Shown: piece by piece, positions 1-9,017 of the stretch
How the letters are laid out: each line of letters opens with the position of its first letter
Position numbering within the stretch: position 1 is the first letter of the stretch
Assembly: GCA_900128585.1 (NCBI GenBank)
Contig: LT642255.1
Coordinates: 1-27,701, forward strand
DNA: 27,701 nt
Source: Stramenopiles sp. TOSAG23-3
Lineage: Eukaryota > Sar
Direction: 5' to 3'
Made by a program: the position numbers and the translations under genes
Notes under the pieces: generated by a model
The model's input: the letters and a program-made list of their open reading frames with translations, nothing else
The model's database searches: none
Told to the model about the DNA's origin: nothing

Positions 1-88
1 GAAGAAGAAGAAGAAGAAGAAGAAGAAGAAGAAAGAAGAAGAAGAAAGAAGAAGAAAGAAGAAGAAGAAAGAAGAAGAAGAAGAGAGA
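1..88. repeat. (GAA)n polypurine microsatellite
   Basis: The window opens in an almost pure GAA/GAAA purine tract that ends near 88 in GAGAGAGAGG. A pyrimidine-rich stretch of T and CTTT units follows at about 91-112. The rest of the leader up to 297 is AT-rich and shows no other gene. Similar GAA/TTC tracts recur in other spacers of this window, so this is typical spacer sequence here. The tract continues beyond the left edge. Confidence 0.95.
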
Positions 89-297
89 GGTTTTTTTTCA
101 TTCTTTCTTTCTGTATTTATTTACCATTCAAGAACACACACACGTTTGTCACAGTAGATATATAAAGATTACAATTCATTTCATTTTTCATCATCGCGTT
201 GAGTACAGTGTGCGTTGTTTGGTTTAAGATTTTGTTTAAATTGGGGAAATATTATCCTAACTACAGAACGACGAACTAGCCAACGGTTGGAAGAAAC

Positions 298-1887
298 ATG
301 CCACGGTTCTTGTCGAAACTCCGGGCGGTGTCGACCCAGCAACGCCACCGTGTGTTTAGGGGTTCAGGGGCAAGGTTTCTTTCGGTGGGGTACAGTATAA
401 GGCCTGCCGCTGACACAGAGGATGTTGATCGAGGGGAGGAGAAGGTCATGGACAAGCAGGAGAAGGGCCAGTCCCAGCATTTGCCAACTTTGGACGTGCC
501 GCTGGAGGGGATGCCCGACTTGGTCCCGGCCTCCGACTTGAAAGCCCCGGAAACGGAAATGACCACGCTGTCCAACGGGCTGCGCGTCGTGTCACAGGAA
601 ACGTACGGCCAGTGCACGACCGTTGCCTTATTAGTAAATGCCGGGAGCCGTTTCGAAGCCGACGCCGCGCAGCAGGGTTCCACGCACGTCATGGAAGCGA
701 TGGCGTTCAAGAGCACCACCAACAGGTCCCACGCCGAAGTGGTCCGGGAGTTTGAGGACCTCGGCGTGTTCCCGTCCTGCGTCTCGGCGCGGGAAGAGAT
801 TCTGTATACGATAGATGTGATGAGAGACCGCGTTGAATCGGCGGTTGAAATTTTTGCCGACGCTGTGTGTAACCCCCTCTTTGACGAGAGCGAGGTATCT
901 GAAGCCAAAGAAATCATGGGCTACATTTTGGAAGACATTTACTCCGAATCGCCCGCGCAGTTGGTGACGGAGGAGTTAGTGTGCGCGGCCTTTGGCCGGG
1001 ACACCCCGGTGGGGCGGCCCATGATGTGCGACTTCGAAAGCTTGCCCGGGGTAAGCCCCGAGGGGCTAAAAGGCTTTGTGGACGCCCATTTCAGTGCCGA
1101 GAACATGATTCTTTCGGTAGCAGGGCTGGAGCACAAAGACGCAGTTGCGATCGCAGAGAAGTACTTTGGCGCCGTCCCCCGAAACTCGAGCGTCCCAGGA
1201 ATAGAGGGCGTCCGTGCAAGCCAGTTGCAGCCGGGGTCGTACGTTGGTGGCCAGACGTTAAAGTCTGTCGAAAATTTGCCGTTCACCCACGTCGCGCTAG
1301 CATTTGATGCGGGCGGCTGGCACGGGGACGATTTGGTCCCCGTGTGTGTATTGCATAGCCTGCTGGGTGGGGGGGACTCGTTCAGTGCCGGGGGGCCAGG
1401 GAAAGGGATGTACTCCCGGCTCTACCGTCAAGTGTTGAACCAGTACGCCTGGGTGGAGAGCATACTGGGCACGTCCGTGATGCATGGGGACTGCGGGATA
1501 ACTGGAATGGTTGGCAGCTCGGAAGGACACTTTAGTGCCAACATGCTTGCCGTCATGTGCTACCAATTGAAAGCCCTTGCCACAAACCCCGTCGAGCACA
1601 TCGAACTGTCCCGGGCCCGGAATCGTTTAAAATCCTCCGTGTTGATGAGCTTAGAATCTCGCATGTTGCTGGCCGAGGACATGGCCAGGCAAGTGGCAAC
1701 CTACGGCTTTCGGGAGTCTCCGGGGCTTTTGATGGAGAGAATAGAGAAAGTAACGGCGGAAGATTTGGTGCGTGTCGCAAACCGTGCGATCAATTCCAAA
1801 CCCACCATAGTTGCGTACGGCGATATCTCAAAAATACCACCCAACGTATCCGAATTGGTCGAAGCAACGTTGCAAGCAGATGCATGA
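298..1887 (+). CDS. PMPCA: Mitochondrial processing peptidase subunit alpha (M16 family)
   Basis: This is the non-catalytic substrate-binding subunit of the matrix peptidase that removes presequences from imported proteins; in other eukaryotes it can also be part of respiratory complex III. The 529-residue protein matches the family's usual length of about 500. Its first 35 or so residues are basic and hydroxylated with no acidic residues, as in a mitochondrial presequence, and include R-F-L-S. The zinc motif HxxEH of the catalytic beta subunit is degenerate: H130-V-M-E133-A. The glycine-rich loop at 357-370 (GGGDSFSAGGPGKG), the alpha-subunit hallmark that guides substrates, is intact. The first ATG of the frame has A at -3. 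The next gene on the same strand is TIM44, another matrix import factor. The beta subunit is not in the window. Assignment as alpha rather than beta or a complex III core protein is firm because of the loop. Confidence 0.96.
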   Translation: MPRFLSKLRAVSTQQRHRVFRGSGARFLSVGYSIRPAADTEDVDRGEEKVMDKQEKGQSQHLPTLDVPLEGMPDLVPASDLKAPETEMTTLSNGLRVVSQETYGQCTTVALLVNAGSRFEADAAQQGSTHVMEAMAFKSTTNRSHAEVVREFEDLGVFPSCVSAREEILYTIDVMRDRVESAVEIFADAVCNPLFDESEVSEAKEIMGYILEDIYSESPAQLVTEELVCAAFGRDTPVGRPMMCDFESLPGVSPEGLKGFVDAHFSAENMILSVAGLEHKDAVAIAEKYFGAVPRNSSVPGIEGVRASQLQPGSYVGGQTLKSVENLPFTHVALAFDAGGWHGDDLVPVCVLHSLLGGGDSFSAGGPGKGMYSRLYRQVLNQYAWVESILGTSVMHGDCGITGMVGSSEGHFSANMLAVMCYQLKALATNPVEHIELSRARNRLKSSVLMSLESRMLLAEDMARQVATYGFRESPGLLMERIEKVTAEDLVRVANRAINSKPTIVAYGDISKIPPNVSELVEATLQADA

Positions 1888-2390
1888 ATGGAAATGAAAG
1901 AAGGATGGATGGAAGTATTCTAGGTAAAAAAATATATCTATCCCCATAAATAGCTTAATCTATTATATACAAACATAATTATGTATAATGTTCATTATTT
2001 TATAGAATATAATCTTTACCTATGAATTAGTAAAATCTAACTACCTATAAAATTGGTGGTTTTCCTTCCTTTCGCGAAGCTTCTTCTTTCTGGAATTCGT
2101 ATTATTAAGTAATGTATAAATACATATAATTGAATTGAATACTATATATATATATAATACTTTGCTTATCTATCTTTTATTTCATAATACCTTACTTTTA
2201 TTACATTTCCTATTCGTTATTCTCGCACATTTTTATTGATGATATTTTATATCATTAACATAACCATAGCATAAAGAATTGATTATTATTTATTAAAAAA
2301 GGTGTGTGTGGTGTGATGATGGATGGGCGTATCTTCTTCTTTCTTTTCTCTTCTTTCTTTCTTTCTGTCTTCCTTCGTTCTTTTTTTTTT

Positions 2391-2412
2391 AATAATATTC
2401 TAAAATATTATT
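2391..2412. repeat. Perfect 9-bp inverted repeat next to a T tract
   Basis: AATAATATT and AATATTATT are separated by CTAA, so nine base pairs close a four-base loop. It lies directly after ten T residues that end a polypyrimidine tract. In bacteria this would suggest a terminator. In this eukaryotic, very AT-rich spacer it may be only a cruciform-prone sequence. Confidence 0.6.
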
Positions 2413-2533
2413 TTGTTATTAAGCTTACACAGCCGGCACCACCGCCGGAAAAAATATAATAATAATAATAATATTAAAAAAATGCCGATCGTCGGATGAC
2501 CACCGGACAGGACAGACTGTTTCAACAGAGCGT

Positions 2534-2595
2534 GTAAGTAATTGTTTCTACCATCCATATATAAAATCTTATGAATTTGTTGCGCGTCATTGCAG
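2534..2595 (+). other. Candidate 62-nt intron in the TIM44 5' leader
   Basis: A strong donor GTAAGT at 2534-2539 and an acceptor CATTGCAG ending at 2595 enclose 62 AT-rich bases. Removing them would delete an upstream ATG at 2571. Between 2596 and the TIM44 start at 2797 there is no other ATG, so the spliced leader would deliver ribosomes directly to the TIM44 start codon. No obvious branch-point consensus is visible. This is inferred from splice-site shape only. Confidence 0.4.
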
Positions 2596-2796
2596 AATCG
2601 TGAAGTTTGATATTAAACGTCACACAACGATTTATATATATATTCTATATACTAGTCGTGCTTTACTTTTTTATTGTCCAGTTTGTTGTGCCTATACTAC
2701 GGCCGTCCGCCCACCCCGCCCCGTGCGTTTCTTTTCCGCTTCCCTTTACCGTCGGTGACCGAGGTCCGACCAGAAACTTGAACCGTATTACTTACT

Positions 2797-5082
2797 ATGA
2801 GGCGTTTTATCTCTACGGCGGTGCATAAAGCAAGCGGTGGTCGTGCTGGGGCGCTGAACAATACCGCTGGTGTCTCTCAGGGGCTGAGGTCGCGCGCGGT
2901 ATGGAACCACCACCGTCTACTGGCTTTGACCACTAGTCACGCGAATGGTTTGGGTGTGCAGCCGTTCAGCAGCGGGGCAAATTTCGACAACAGCAGTAGG
3001 AGTCCTGTTCGCCGTTTTTCGTTGAACGCGCACCCGGTGGTGAAATCTCCAGAGCTGTACGTTCAAACGGGAGGGGGGCGTGGCTATGACAGTAGTCGGT
3101 CCCACTTGATTAGATACCACGGCTCTGCCCGCCCGTTCTCCAGTGGCTCGGGGAAGGACGAGGAAAAGGAAAAGAGCAAGGACGAGGGGGGGGCGGAAAA
3201 GGGTGGTGGCGGCTTCTTTTCTACGTTTCTGAAAGAAATCCAAGACGAATTGGAGAAGAACGATGAGCTGAAGGAGAATTTGGGAAAGCTAAAAGGGATG
3301 AAAGAGGACGCTGTGAAATCCGCCGAAGAAGCGAAGGAATCTTCAAAGGTCGAAGAGAGATCTGACGCTGTCAAGGAGGAAGCGAAGAAAAAGCTGGACG
3401 AAGCTACGGAAGAAGCCAAGAGGAGGTCGGAAGAATTGTACAATACGGCAAAATCGGCGCAAGAACTGTTCGAGGAAAAATGGGGAAACGTTTCCCAGAC
3501 AGTCCGCGACAAGACAGAAAAATTAGAAAAGGATAGCGAATTTTACCGATCTGCCAAGGAGCGGGCAAAGAAAGCCCAGGATGCAGCGTCCGAGGGCGCA
3601 GAGAAGCTCGGCGAAGACAGCCGGTTCCGGCGAATTTCCAAAACGACATCTTCGCTGTTTAAAGAGGCGAAGGACGATTTGTTCGGTGCTGACGCTGAAA
3701 CCCGCAAAGAACGGAGGGATCAAACGAAGCGAATCCGCGAGCGTAAAGCGGAGCGCATAGCAGCCCGAAACGAGGCGATAGCGGCGAAAAGGGCGGCCGA
3801 ACTCGAAGCTGAAGTAGGTGGAGAAGGCTACGATCAGGAGAAGGACGAAGGGGGCATGAAAAGTGACTGGGCAGAAGCGATAGACGAAGAATCAGGAGAC
3901 CCATACTACTACAACGTAAAGACGGGGGAAACAACCTGGGAAAAACCGGTAGGGTTTGGGGGGGTGGAAGGCGCGGAAGAAACGGAAGAAACGGAGCGGC
4001 TTGCTGCCGGCGAGGGGGAAGGGGGCGCTGAGGAAAAAGATGGGGGCGCAGAAGAACAGTACCCAACGATCAGTGAAAGCGAAGCCAGGGCCTACTTTGA
4101 CGGCTTTGACAGAGATGGGGAGGGTGTCATCGGAGAAGAAGATTTTGATGAACTGGTCGACATCATTGCAGAAAATCGACCAGAAGTTTGTATTCCACAA
4201 ACTCGGGCCGAAGTGCTGGCTGCATTGGAGAGGATGGACCCGGACGCAAAGGGGGAAGTGCACGCGGATGCGTACCTGGACTGGATCGACGCGTACACGT
4301 CGTCGGGGGGGCAATCGCACGGGGAAGTTACTGGTGGGGCCATTATTCTTCGGGGTGACGTGGAGACCGCGTGGCAGCGTGCGGGTGAGCGCCTTCGGAG
4401 TACCCCTCTTATCCAAGATATTTTGGGCGCCTCCGAGTACGCGGGTAGGCAGTTTGACGAAACGGATATGGGCCAACGGACCCGCAACGTTCGTGACCGC
4501 GTGTCTAACCTGCGCGAGGACGCATTGGAAACGTGGGAGACCAGTCAAAACCCGTGGGTTTACCGCTTTGCGTCCGCGTACGATGGACTGACAGCAGAGA
4601 CCGAGCAGGGCCAAGCAATACGGGAACTGAAGCGCTTGGACCCTGGTTGGGACCTGTTGGACTGGTTCGAAGAGGTCCAGGATGAGATAGCACCCGCCGT
4701 GCTACGTGGCTACTTAGAGGGTGACGATGAGATGATCGATTTCTACTGCTTTGAGCAGGCCGGTGCGGTGATCAAAGCGGCCACCAAGGAGAATAAATTG
4801 AACGGCAAAATCCCGGATCCGACCATATTGGATTGCCGGGGCGTCGAATTGCTCGCCGCGCGGGTGCTGCAAAAGGCTCCACCCATTCTAGTCGTTAAAT
4901 TCCAGACCCAACAGATTAAGTGCGTCAGAAACAACAAAGGTGAAGTTATCGAGGGATCCGAAGACCAAGTCGAAGCAGTGTTTTACTACATGGCCGTTCA
5001 AAGAAATTGGGACGAGGAAGCAGAGGAACTCAGGTGGCACGTCTTGGAGTTTCAGCTAGTCGGGAAGCTGGATTGGCATTAA
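2797..5082 (+). CDS. TIM44: TIM44 with inserted WW domain and EF-hand region
   Basis: TIM44 docks matrix Hsp70 to the TIM23 channel at the inner membrane. Residues about 570-761 carry the family's C-terminal domain: NPWVYRF, a long helical part, then LDCRGVELLAARVLQ, ILVVKFQTQQI and the terminal WHVLEFQLVGKLDWH. The N-terminus is a mitochondrial presequence. Three possible cleavage motifs follow at residues 55-59 (QPFSS), 72-75 (RRFS) and 112-116 (RPFSS). Residues about 130-350 are a very charged Lys/Glu helical region. A WW domain is visible at 358-384 (W358, three tyrosines, W381, P384), then an acidic linker. One good EF-hand loop is at 438-449 (D438, D440, E442, G443, D449) and a degenerate one at 481-492. 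At 761 residues it is far longer than usual TIM44 (about 450). Identity as TIM44 is firm; the WW call is strong, the EF-hand moderate. A copy of the conserved gene-end element lies 90-120 bases downstream. Confidence 0.93.
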   Translation: MRRFISTAVHKASGGRAGALNNTAGVSQGLRSRAVWNHHRLLALTTSHANGLGVQPFSSGANFDNSSRSPVRRFSLNAHPVVKSPELYVQTGGGRGYDSSRSHLIRYHGSARPFSSGSGKDEEKEKSKDEGGAEKGGGGFFSTFLKEIQDELEKNDELKENLGKLKGMKEDAVKSAEEAKESSKVEERSDAVKEEAKKKLDEATEEAKRRSEELYNTAKSAQELFEEKWGNVSQTVRDKTEKLEKDSEFYRSAKERAKKAQDAASEGAEKLGEDSRFRRISKTTSSLFKEAKDDLFGADAETRKERRDQTKRIRERKAERIAARNEAIAAKRAAELEAEVGGEGYDQEKDEGGMKSDWAEAIDEESGDPYYYNVKTGETTWEKPVGFGGVEGAEETEETERLAAGEGEGGAEEKDGGAEEQYPTISESEARAYFDGFDRDGEGVIGEEDFDELVDIIAENRPEVCIPQTRAEVLAALERMDPDAKGEVHADAYLDWIDAYTSSGGQSHGEVTGGAIILRGDVETAWQRAGERLRSTPLIQDILGASEYAGRQFDETDMGQRTRNVRDRVSNLREDALETWETSQNPWVYRFASAYDGLTAETEQGQAIRELKRLDPGWDLLDWFEEVQDEIAPAVLRGYLEGDDEMIDFYCFEQAGAVIKAATKENKLNGKIPDPTILDCRGVELLAARVLQKAPPILVVKFQTQQIKCVRNNKGEVIEGSEDQVEAVFYYMAVQRNWDEEAEELRWHVLEFQLVGKLDWH

Positions 5083-5170
5083 ATTAAGGAGTCCGTTGTG
5101 CGTGGTGTAGTCAGTGTCACACTCGCCCTATTGCTTGAGTATGGTGTTTTTATTTAAATTTTAAAAATTT

Positions 5171-5201
5171 AATTACTTAAATATAACAGCCAATTTTCTT
5201 G
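5171..5201 (-). repeat. Conserved 3' gene-end element, copy 1
   Basis: On the minus strand this reads CAAGAAAATTGGCTGTTA followed by TATTTAAGTAATT. It lies about 80 bases past the stop of the minus-strand NACHT-WD40 gene, in sense orientation to it, inside the convergent junction with TIM44. It is preceded on that strand by an A-rich stretch (CAAAAAA). Five further copies share the core in the window. Confidence 0.85.
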
Positions 5202-5279
5202 TTTTTTGAAAACTTAATCTGTGTGGCATTTCATATTTTTGTGCCAAACGTCAAACCACATTAACCTCTCTTGTGATGT

Positions 5280-8200
5280 TTACCCGAGGTGCACTTTTGC
5301 CAGATACAGCCTTCCGCCCTGGTCCCCACAGCATACAAGCTGCCCTTTGATCGATGCCTGGCCTCCAATGCCATCGGGCGACCCAAAGGGCGCAAACGAT
5401 GGGAAGCTTCCTACCATTTTAAGAACACTATTGTCGTCTGTTTCACTTGCAGACTCCCCGTACTCAAACAAGTACATTGTTTTGTCCGAACTGTTCGCAA
5501 GAATATGATGCCGGGATAGAAATGAACACCATGCAACCGTAGTGCCCATTCCTCCAGCAGAAATTTTTGTGAGGATGGAAAAATTCCCTTTTAGGCTACA
5601 ATCAATCATGTGAATAAAACCGCCTTTGACACCTGCCAGTCCTAAATTGCTAGCCCCAGGCCTGTCGTCCAAACCACATTTAATCTTCACGCACACGACC
5701 CAATTTTGAAGCTCTATTGCAGCCATTTGAGTCAATGTTGCTGCGTTCCAAACGCGAACAAAATTATCATTTGCCCCTGAAAGGCAAACTTCGCTGCCGA
5801 CTGAAACGCACAAAATGGAAGTGTATTTATTGGCATTTTCTACCAGGCTCGTATCGAATTCCCGTGGGCTAGATAAAGTGCCATTATCGTCCACTGATAG
5901 CATTTGTAAACAATTGTTATCCCCACCCGCAATAATTTGTCCACGAAAATACTCAATTGAATTTATCCAGTCTGGAAAGTCATGGAAAGTGCTGCGCAAG
6001 GTACCATCTGCAACGCACACAACATGAACAGTGCTATGCATTCCAACGGCCAGGTACGCGTCCTCGGATTGAACGTCTCCCAGGCAATACGCAAGGGATG
6101 TAATTGCTGCCATTCCTGGCGATTTAGACAGAAGTTTGGTATTCCAAATTTCCGTTATACAATCAGACTCAAATAGTTTTAAATTCCCAAGACCATCTGC
6201 ACTTGCAATGTACTCTTTGCTCCCCATTTGACAAAATACAACGGCAGAGACACTGGCGACATGCCCTGGCGGTGCTTTCGAAACTTCGGCGAGCGGGAGG
6301 GAATATATTCGTGCCGTTCCATCGTCGCTATTTGTCATAAACAAACCGCTGTTTGCAGGGTGCTGTGATACTCCTTTGACAGGAGCGGAATGGCCTCTGA
6401 AACTCGCAGCGTACGCGGTCCCTACGGCTTTCTCTTTGGGGTTCACGTTCCATACACTGACTGTTTTATCCTCTGCCGAGATGAACAACTTGCCGCAAGC
6501 CGAGCACGAAACTGTGTATAACATTTCGCTTTGGTGCGGCATGAAGCTGAGAACGCAAGAGACATTCTTCACATTTTGAAGGTTCCATATTTTCACTTTT
6601 GAAGAACCAGTCGCGCACACCAAATATTCCGCCGATCCATCGAAACGCGACGTGCACATGGCTAAGATTCCATCATCTTCCGGGTCACCGAACGAACATA
6701 CTGCATCCTGGATCTCCAGAGAGCGTTTTTTTCCCTCCAAAGCAGACACTGCCTCAAACAGGTATATTTCCTTGGTGTAGGTGGGAGTTTCCACTCCTTC
6801 GTTGTCAGAATTGTCGCGCACCGGTAAGTTTGTCCCAATGACAATGAAATCGTTTGCTGTTGTAAATGTACAGCATGATGCCGGGACATTGAACACAGTA
6901 CTCTCTTCATACATCAAGGTTTTGGCCGACTTTGTTAAAATTTTGCAAAAGCTCTTGCTGCAAACAATGGCTAGTTGCTCACCGCTTGGAGAAAATTTCA
7001 TGTCCGTAACAAAATCCAAGGTGTCGTATATTTGAATTTTAGAACCGTTTACAATGTTCCAAACTATAAGATCGTTCCCTTTGCGATAGGGCCTGCACGA
7101 AGCGATGGTGACCAACTCGTTTGCTTCGTGTTTAGGATTGAACCGCAGAAACGTTACATCATCGGTGTGGCCTTCCATGGTCATGACTTCATCGCCGTTC
7201 TCGCTTTCGATTACGTGCACCAAACAGTCCGAACACCCAAATGCTATGTATTTTGCATCCCGTGAAAAATCGCCGACCCATATATGATTGTCGGGATAAG
7301 TGTAAATGGAATGGCAAGGCGAGCGCGTCCGTGGCCGGTTTAACCATTCAAAGTATGCCATTTTTTTGGAAGCACTGAGTGCGCCCTCTGCGTCGCTTTG
7401 TGCTTTTGAACCATCGTAAGAATTGAAAGCTTGCTGCAAAAGCATTCTTTCTGTTAGCGCATTGGAGGTTCTTCTTAAAACATGGGCCGATGCATTCAAG
7501 AAGCAGTGATAATCATTGAACGAGTTGGGTTGTTTCTGGCCCCCAGACGCAACGCTTTGACGAAAATTGTACAACAAATCCCCGAGAAGGTTGGCGTGGC
7601 ACTTGTGCGCGCAAAACTCCAAATCGCATAAAACTGCCTCCGCTTTCTGACTATCGCTGCAATTCAAAAGATGGATAGGCAATCGCCGCAAAATTTGCTT
7701 CCACGAAAAGTCTGCCTTATTCTTTCTTTTTTCGTAAGAGCTCAAAAAATAGTCCCCTAGCTTTGAATGCACGTCCTCGACCAACTCTTGGTTGCTGAGG
7801 TATTTGCGCTGGCAAGCATCCCTTGCTTGCATATGTACAAAATTTATTTTGGAGAAACCAGAGTTCCCAATAGAACGAACTTTCAAAATCCCATTTAAAA
7901 CTGATGTGTCATTGCTTGTCTCTTTTTTGCCCTGGTCCAAAACATCTTTGGCAATTTCCTGCAGCTGGGATAAAAACAAATCACCATCCGTAGCCCAAAC
8001 AGAAGTAAATATCGTATTAGACAAAGCGGCCCCAAGGTTTCTCTCTACATAAAGTATTGCTAAATCAAATGCAGCAGGGATATCGTTCGGAAAATCGGAA
8101 AGTAATTGCTTCGCTAAATCATCGTTATATTCGCCGTTCATTTTGGTCTGGAGCAGCAATGCCCTCGCAATCAAATGCAGGTATAATGGCGAATGCTCAG

Positions 8201-9017
8201 GCTTGGCAAGTACGATATCAACAGTGTCGCTGGGCATAGGATCCATCGATTTCGCTACCAATTTCACAAAGAGCTCCCGCCTTTCGCCCCTCGACATCGA
8301 AGTTAAATTGTACACTGACTTTTCGGCCTGCGAAAGAAATTTCCATCGCTGGTTTAAATTTTCATAGACACTAGCTGTTGCAATTCCCGAAGGTGATCTA
8401 GAATCGATAGACTCTGGATCAATTGTACTAAATACATATTTACAATTGCTCGGTGGTACCAAAGGGAGCCATGTTAACGAAAGAGAGGTTTGGTCCAGCT
8501 CGTTCACAGCGTCGAAGAAGAGAAGGACTTTTTTCCCAAGTTTACCCAGATTATCTATCGACTCGACAATCTGGTTCTGCATCAAAAAAATATTGTTTGT
8601 TTCCAGAGTTTCCTCCTTTATACCTGATCCTCCTTCTTGCTGCAGGTTTTTATTTATTGAGGTGTTCAGTTGGGCTAGTATGTCAAAAGACGCGGTTGAC
8701 CTTTCCGTTGCTCCAACAAACACAGAGAATGAAATGTACTCACCCGGTTCGCTGCTGTAAGCAGCCAAGATGCTCGCTATCAAAGTAGATTTTCCCGCTC
8801 CACTTTGCGCCAGGATAAGGACTGGGTTGGGATCTGAGAAGTCTTTAATCATACTATTTACCCGTTGGCTCACATCTTCTCGCGGAACAACCTCCCCCCC
8901 GGCGCGGGACAATATATACGCGTGCCTATTGACACAGACGTTCTTTTCAACTTGAGACAACCCCTCCACTACCGAGGTATCATTTTTTCTGACTGATACG
9001 GACACGCCTCCACCCAT
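5280..9017 (-). CDS. N-myristoylation-motif NACHT NTPase with WD40 repeats
   Basis: A 1245-residue STAND-class NTPase. It starts MGGGVS, which fits the N-myristoylation pattern (Gly2, Ser6). A NACHT-type P-loop module follows: Walker A at 70-78 (AQSGAGKST) and Walker B at 164-174 (VLLFFDAVNEL), then WLPLVPPS and YVFST, as in the NPHP3/NWD1/TEP1 kind of NACHT proteins. Residues about 220-560 look helical, probably the regulatory linker. From about 575 to the end there are many degenerate WD40 repeats, for example GHTDDV ending in LIVWNIV, DKTVSVWNV, GHSAPVKGV, FVRVWNA; enough for two propellers. Such proteins act as nucleotide-switched scaffolds or sensors; the ligand cannot be read from sequence. 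An upstream ATG at 9065 is in frame but a TGA closes it after eleven codons, so 9017 is the start. The gene is AT-richer than the MPP and TIM44 genes. Confidence 0.88.
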   Translation of the reverse strand: MGGGVSVSVRKNDTSVVEGLSQVEKNVCVNRHAYILSRAGGEVVPREDVSQRVNSMIKDFSDPNPVLILAQSGAGKSTLIASILAAYSSEPGEYISFSVFVGATERSTASFDILAQLNTSINKNLQQEGGSGIKEETLETNNIFLMQNQIVESIDNLGKLGKKVLLFFDAVNELDQTSLSLTWLPLVPPSNCKYVFSTIDPESIDSRSPSGIATASVYENLNQRWKFLSQAEKSVYNLTSMSRGERRELFVKLVAKSMDPMPSDTVDIVLAKPEHSPLYLHLIARALLLQTKMNGEYNDDLAKQLLSDFPNDIPAAFDLAILYVERNLGAALSNTIFTSVWATDGDLFLSQLQEIAKDVLDQGKKETSNDTSVLNGILKVRSIGNSGFSKINFVHMQARDACQRKYLSNQELVEDVHSKLGDYFLSSYEKRKNKADFSWKQILRRLPIHLLNCSDSQKAEAVLCDLEFCAHKCHANLLGDLLYNFRQSVASGGQKQPNSFNDYHCFLNASAHVLRRTSNALTERMLLQQAFNSYDGSKAQSDAEGALSASKKMAYFEWLNRPRTRSPCHSIYTYPDNHIWVGDFSRDAKYIAFGCSDCLVHVIESENGDEVMTMEGHTDDVTFLRFNPKHEANELVTIASCRPYRKGNDLIVWNIVNGSKIQIYDTLDFVTDMKFSPSGEQLAIVCSKSFCKILTKSAKTLMYEESTVFNVPASCCTFTTANDFIVIGTNLPVRDNSDNEGVETPTYTKEIYLFEAVSALEGKKRSLEIQDAVCSFGDPEDDGILAMCTSRFDGSAEYLVCATGSSKVKIWNLQNVKNVSCVLSFMPHQSEMLYTVSCSACGKLFISAEDKTVSVWNVNPKEKAVGTAYAASFRGHSAPVKGVSQHPANSGLFMTNSDDGTARIYSLPLAEVSKAPPGHVASVSAVVFCQMGSKEYIASADGLGNLKLFESDCITEIWNTKLLSKSPGMAAITSLAYCLGDVQSEDAYLAVGMHSTVHVVCVADGTLRSTFHDFPDWINSIEYFRGQIIAGGDNNCLQMLSVDDNGTLSSPREFDTSLVENANKYTSILCVSVGSEVCLSGANDNFVRVWNAATLTQMAAIELQNWVVCVKIKCGLDDRPGASNLGLAGVKGGFIHMIDCSLKGNFSILTKISAGGMGTTVAWCSFLSRHHILANSSDKTMYLFEYGESASETDDNSVLKMVGSFPSFAPFGSPDGIGGQASIKGQLVCCGDQGGRLYLAKVHLG

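Larger units (their letters stand above)
1888..2796. other. AT-rich spacer between the MPP-alpha and TIM44 genes
   Basis: About 900 bases without a convincing gene. It holds the 3' flank of the peptidase gene, a short TA run near 2142-2157, a CT-rich tract at about 2334-2390 ending in ten T, a perfect AT hairpin at 2391-2412, an (AAT)n run near 2456-2475 and a candidate 5'-leader intron at 2534-2595. The last 100 bases before the TIM44 start are GC-richer and lack any ATG. The conserved 3' gene-end element seen elsewhere in the window is absent here. Confidence 0.7.

Noticed and set aside
1-88. Regular repeats considered as CRISPR or telomere
   Set aside because: Units are GAA/GAAA with no unique spacers and do not resemble any telomere repeat; simple microsatellite.
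276-917. 213-codon minus-strand frame near the left edge
   Set aside because: It lies antisense to the MPP-alpha gene and its serine-rich translation reflects that gene's codons.
2334-2412. Hairpin beside a T-run as a bacterial-type terminator
   Set aside because: The genome is eukaryotic, the T-run precedes rather than follows the hairpin on the plus strand, and such AT palindromes are expected in these spacers.
2607-2828. Small hydrophobic frame overlapping the TIM44 start
   Set aside because: It has no ATG at its start and comes from AT-rich leader sequence; the TIM44 frame explains the region.
3892-4614. 240-codon open frame on the minus strand
   Set aside because: It overlaps the WW, EF-hand and TIM44 coding region, is arginine/proline-rich as antisense frames often are, and has no recognisable motif.
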